NCBI GenBank assembly: GCA_034663635.1
Contig: JAXDJH010000013.1
Coordinates: 186,001-250,000, forward strand
Direction of reading: 5' to 3'
Source of the DNA: JAXDJH01 sp034663635
GTDB lineage: Bacteria > Actinomycetota > CADDZG01 > WHSQ01
Length of the DNA stretch: 64,000 bases
A program made the translations under genes and the position numbers. Within the stretch, counting starts at the first letter, position 1. Each line of letters begins with the position of its first letter. Below, one piece after another: positions 61,331 through 64,000 of this stretch. Under the pieces are notes generated by a model that saw only the letters and a program-made list of their open reading frames with translations, ran no database searches and was not told where the DNA came from.

Positions 61331-62947
61331 TTATTCCCCTTTTACGGGGGCCTTGGCTATCTCTCGAAGGAACTGGGCGTTGCCCTGGGTTGCCTTCATC
61401 TTGTCGATCAGCAGCTCGAGGGCCCCACCATCGGCCAGAGCGTGCAGCACTCGGCGAAGACGCCAGACCAACTGGAGCTCCTCCGGAGTGAGCAGAAGCT
61501 CTTCCTTACGGGTCCCCGAGGCCGAGATGTCGATGGCCGGGAAGATCCGCTTCTCGCTGAGCTTCCGGTCGAGCTTGAGCTCCCAGTTACCGGTTCCTTT
61601 GAACTCCTCGAAGATGACCTCGTCCATCCTGGAACCGGTCTCGACGAGGGCAGTCGCGATGATCGTCAGCGAGCCGCCGTTCTCGATGTTCCTGGCGGCA
61701 CCGAAGAAACGCTTCGGCGGATAGAGCGCCGTCGAGTCGACACCTCCGGAGAGGATCCGCCCCGACGCCGGCGTCGCGAGGTTGTAAGCACGCGAGAGCC
61801 GCGTGATCCCGTCTAGCAGGATCATGACGTCCTTGCCCATCTCGACGAGACGCTTCGCGCGCTCGAGGGTGAGCTCGGTGACCTGGATGTGGTCGTCGGA
61901 CGGACGATCGAACGTCGAGTAGATGACCTCGCCGTCGACCGAACGCTGCATGTCGGTGACCTCTTCCGGACGCTCGTCTACCAACAGGACGATGAGCTTC
62001 GTCTCGGGGTTGTTCGCACGGACCGCGTTAGCGATCTCCTTCATGACCGTCGTCTTACCGGCCTTCGGTGGGCTCACGATCATTCCTCGCTGGCCCTTGC
62101 CGATCGGCGCGATCAGGTCGACGATCCTGGCGGTCACATGCCCCGGAGCGTCGGGTTGTTCGAGGGTCAGACGTTCCTCCGGGTATAGCGGGGTTAGGTC
62201 CGCGAAACGCGGCCTGCTTTGCGCGGCCTCGGTCTCCATGCCGTTGATCGTGCGGATCTTGAGCAGAGCCTGGTACTTCTCGGACTCTTTCGGAGAACGG
62301 ACGGAGCCCACGAGCTCGTCGCCTTTGCGAAGGTGGAATCGCCTGACCTGTGACACGGACACGTACACATCCTTGTCGCCGGGCAGGTATCCGCTGGTGC
62401 GGAGGAATCCGTAACCTTCGGGGAGAAGATCGAGGATGCCGGTCCGTACCTCTGCATCGGAATCGTCGACGTCCTCTTCCTCCCAACGCTCTTCACGCAT
62501 GTAGTGAGGAACGCCGCCGCCCTGTCCAGGCTGGCCTCCACCTTGTCCGCCGCGTCCGCGACGGCGGCGCCGACCGCGCTGGCCACCTTGACCATCGCGA
62601 GGCTCCGCCTTCTCCCGCGGACGATTGCCCGTGTTGCGATTCTGGGGCGGACGCCGACGCTGTGGGTTATCGCGGTTGTCGCGATCGTCCACCGCACCTT
62701 CGTCGCGCATCGGATTGCGCTCCGCGGGTTCCTGGCCATTAGTCGCCGTAGGGGCCGTCTCGCGTGGTGGCGCGGACTCCCTCTTCGGAGTCGCGGGGGC
62801 CGAAGCCGAACCGCTCCCGTTCTTTGCGATGGCCGCAACTATGTCGGCCTTCTTCAGTCCGCTGACCTTTAGGTCAAGGGACTTAGCTATTTCCTTGAGC
62901 TCGGCTACGCCCTTACCTTCGAGCACCGAGCGATCGGTTGTTGCCAC
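61331..62947 (-). CDS. rho: Transcription termination factor Rho
   Basis: RNA-dependent helicase ending untranslated transcripts. 538 aa. N-terminal Rho_N helix bundle (ELKEIAKSLDLKVSGLKKADI), then an insert of about 110 residues rich in Arg, Gly, Asn, Gln (RRRRRGRGGQGGGQPGQGGG), typical of high-GC actinobacteria and likely disordered and RNA-binding. Then the cold-shock-like RNA domain (GILDLLPEGYGFLRTSGY), Walker A PPKAGKTTV, and the Q/R loops (DERPEEVTDM, TALVETGSRMDEVIFEEFKG). Confidence 0.97.
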   Translation of the reverse strand: MATTDRSVLEGKGVAELKEIAKSLDLKVSGLKKADIVAAIAKNGSGSASAPATPKRESAPPRETAPTATNGQEPAERNPMRDEGAVDDRDNRDNPQRRRPPQNRNTGNRPREKAEPRDGQGGQRGRRRRRGRGGQGGGQPGQGGGVPHYMREERWEEEDVDDSDAEVRTGILDLLPEGYGFLRTSGYLPGDKDVYVSVSQVRRFHLRKGDELVGSVRSPKESEKYQALLKIRTINGMETEAAQSRPRFADLTPLYPEERLTLEQPDAPGHVTARIVDLIAPIGKGQRGMIVSPPKAGKTTVMKEIANAVRANNPETKLIVLLVDERPEEVTDMQRSVDGEVIYSTFDRPSDDHIQVTELTLERAKRLVEMGKDVMILLDGITRLSRAYNLATPASGRILSGGVDSTALYPPKRFFGAARNIENGGSLTIIATALVETGSRMDEVIFEEFKGTGNWELKLDRKLSEKRIFPAIDISASGTRKEELLLTPEELQLVWRLRRVLHALADGGALELLIDKMKATQGNAQFLREIAKAPVKGE

Positions 62948-62950
62948 TTG

Positions 62951-63631
62951 CTATGCCTCCTGCATCGAGGGAAGAAGCTCACCCAGGTTGGGCTTCGCCG
63001 CTTCCCAGTCATCTGAGAATCGTTTGAATCCGGAGTCGGTGAGTGGGTGCTTCACCAACTGCTCGAAAACCTTGAACGGCATCGTCGCGATGTCCGAACC
63101 CAACCTGGCCGCCTCAACTACATGCACAGGGTGGCGGAGACTCGCGGCGAGCACCTGAGTGTCATATCCCTGGACCGCGTAAATCTCGCAGATGTCGGAC
63201 AAGAGCCGAAGTCCGTCCGTAGCGACGTCGTCCAGTCTACCCAAAAAAGGCGAAACGATGTAGGCACCCGCCTCAGCGGCCAGGATCGCCTGGGTAGCCG
63301 AGAAGACGAGGGTCATATTGACCCTGATGCCTTCGTCGGCGAGTCGCCTGGTCGCGGCGAGCCCGTTCGCCGTCATCGCGATCTTCACAACCGCGTTGTC
63401 GGCGATCTGCATGATCTCGCGACCTTGCTTGGTGAGGCTTTCGGTGTCGTCACCGATCGTCTCGATAGACACGTCGCCCTCAACCACCGAACAGATCTCT
63501 TTCATAAGAGGAAGGAAGTCCTGTTCCTCTTTCGAGACCAACGTTGGGTTCGTGGTCACTCCGCGAAGGACTCCCCAACGAGCGCCCTCTCGGATCTCGT
63601 CGAGGTTCGCGGTGTCAAGAAACAGTTTCAT
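62951..63631 (-). CDS. Transaldolase (small TalC/fructose-6-phosphate aldolase type)
   Basis: 226 aa. MKLFLDTANLDEIRE and GVTTNPTLVSKE are N-terminal signatures; the Schiff-base lysine is in NAVVKIAMT. The single-domain form, with SPFLGRLDD and QVLAASLRHPVHV following, may be transaldolase or fructose-6-phosphate aldolase. It is 3 nt from rho; its 5' end overlaps the upstream gene by 17 nt. Confidence 0.92.
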   Translation of the reverse strand: MKLFLDTANLDEIREGARWGVLRGVTTNPTLVSKEEQDFLPLMKEICSVVEGDVSIETIGDDTESLTKQGREIMQIADNAVVKIAMTANGLAATRRLADEGIRVNMTLVFSATQAILAAEAGAYIVSPFLGRLDDVATDGLRLLSDICEIYAVQGYDTQVLAASLRHPVHVVEAARLGSDIATMPFKVFEQLVKHPLTDSGFKRFSDDWEAAKPNLGELLPSMQEA

Positions 63632-64000
63632 GAGATGCGGCTCCCTTCCGTTCGCGGCCCACTGCGCCGACCGCTTCTTCTAATAGTTTTTCGTCCGTCG
63701 ACTCGACGAGCACTCCGCGCTCCACGCTTTCGAGGGCTTTCTCGATCACGTGATCGATGATCTGAGAGAGGGTGGAGTCGAGGTCGTAATGGGCGATCAC
63801 CGGCACGCCGCGCATGAGGGCCGAGTTGATCATGTACTTCTGGATCTTCCTTATCTTCTTAAACGCATTCAGGTAGCGATCACTTCCCCGCTGGCTCGCC
63901 TCCCGACCCCTCCACTGGAAATGGCTGCGATGGAGATCCTCGTCCTCGATCGTCACGAGCAGCGACACGATGATCGCGTCCCCGCTTTCGATCGTCTCGA
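63615..64000 (-). CDS. 2-phosphoglycerate kinase-like protein (5' part outside window)
   Basis: Only the C-terminal 127 codons are visible; the frame is open to the right edge, so the start lies beyond. The pattern ED-x-x-HRSHFQWRGREASQRGSDRYL ... IRKIQKYMINSALMRGVPVI (shown in parts: HRSHFQWRG, FKKIRKIQKYMI, RGVPVIAHYD) resembles the end of archaeal-type 2-phosphoglycerate kinases. The P-loop would be upstream and cannot be seen. It overlaps the transaldolase start by 17 nt, so the two are co-translated. Confidence 0.65.
   Translation of the reverse strand, partial: ETIESGDAIIVSLLVTIEDEDLHRSHFQWRGREASQRGSDRYLNAFKKIRKIQKYMINSALMRGVPVIAHYDLDSTLSQIIDHVIEKALESVERGVLVESTDEKLLEEAVGAVGRERKGAASHETVS

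Overview
The window is GC-rich, densely coded DNA, read as the chromosome of an uncultured, probably deep-branching actinobacterium (Actinomycetota). The main support is the classic actinobacterial order rho - rpmE - prfA - prmC - tsaC - glyA - wecA - atp(Z I B E F H A G D C) - murA. Further support comes from a Rho with an Arg/Gly-rich insert, a mycobacterial-type RpiB, a MurA with Asp at the fosfomycin-target Cys position, a mycobacterial-type LexA (SOS) box in front of a 13E12/DUF222-HNH gene, and a Rex operator in front of the ATP synthase operon. I cannot fix the class or genus from sequence alone. I see no rRNA, tRNA, CRISPR array or prophage.

Region 1-12.9 kb: a co-transcribed pair of acyl-CoA dehydrogenases (one apparently catalytic, one degenerate) lies behind a TetR-type operator. 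Next is a roughly 250-nt structured RNA with its own terminator, the most unusual element here. Then come ligA, a methyltransferase, the tRNA-thiolation pair mnmA and cysteine desulfurase, etfBA, a secreted RTX-like repeat protein and a metallo-beta-lactamase-fold hydrolase. The acyl-CoA dehydrogenases, ETF, enoyl-CoA hydratase (15.3 kb), methylmalonyl-CoA mutase-type large subunit (30.5 kb) and MeaB (34.6 kb) point to oxidation of fatty or branched-chain acids.

Region 13-30 kb: a membrane hybrid histidine kinase, a NUDIX / small membrane protein / lipoprotein operon, a MOSC protein, a class III adenylate cyclase and a molybdenum-cofactor/formate block (mobA, fdhD, nrfD-like, fdhB, fdhA). fdhA is read as a selenoprotein: an in-frame TGA is followed by a SECIS-like hairpin. 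Next are an SOS-controlled, frameshifted HNH gene, a disulfide oxidoreductase, and a response regulator paired with a membrane protein that shares the sensor module of the 13-kb kinase.

Region 30-40.7 kb: mutase large subunit, a divergent Nramp-like transporter operon with PRC-barrel proteins, meaB, a NifU-type scaffold, a SpoIID-like protein, murA and a histone H1-like protein with tandem 17-residue repeats.

Region 40.7-64 kb: the full F1Fo ATP synthase operon under a Rex-type operator; a 1.07-kb cassette (AbiEi/DUF559-like gene) bounded by inverted copies of a 51-bp repeat whose third copy is at 11.9 kb; and the wecA-glyA-rpiB-phosphatase group. These are followed by a carboxypeptidase Taq, tsaC-prmC-prfA, a PhoD-like phosphatase, rpmE, rho, transaldolase and the 5'-truncated end of a 2-phosphoglycerate-kinase-like gene.

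Start codons were chosen from ribosome-binding sites, stop/start overlaps and family N-termini; doubtful ones are stated in each entry.
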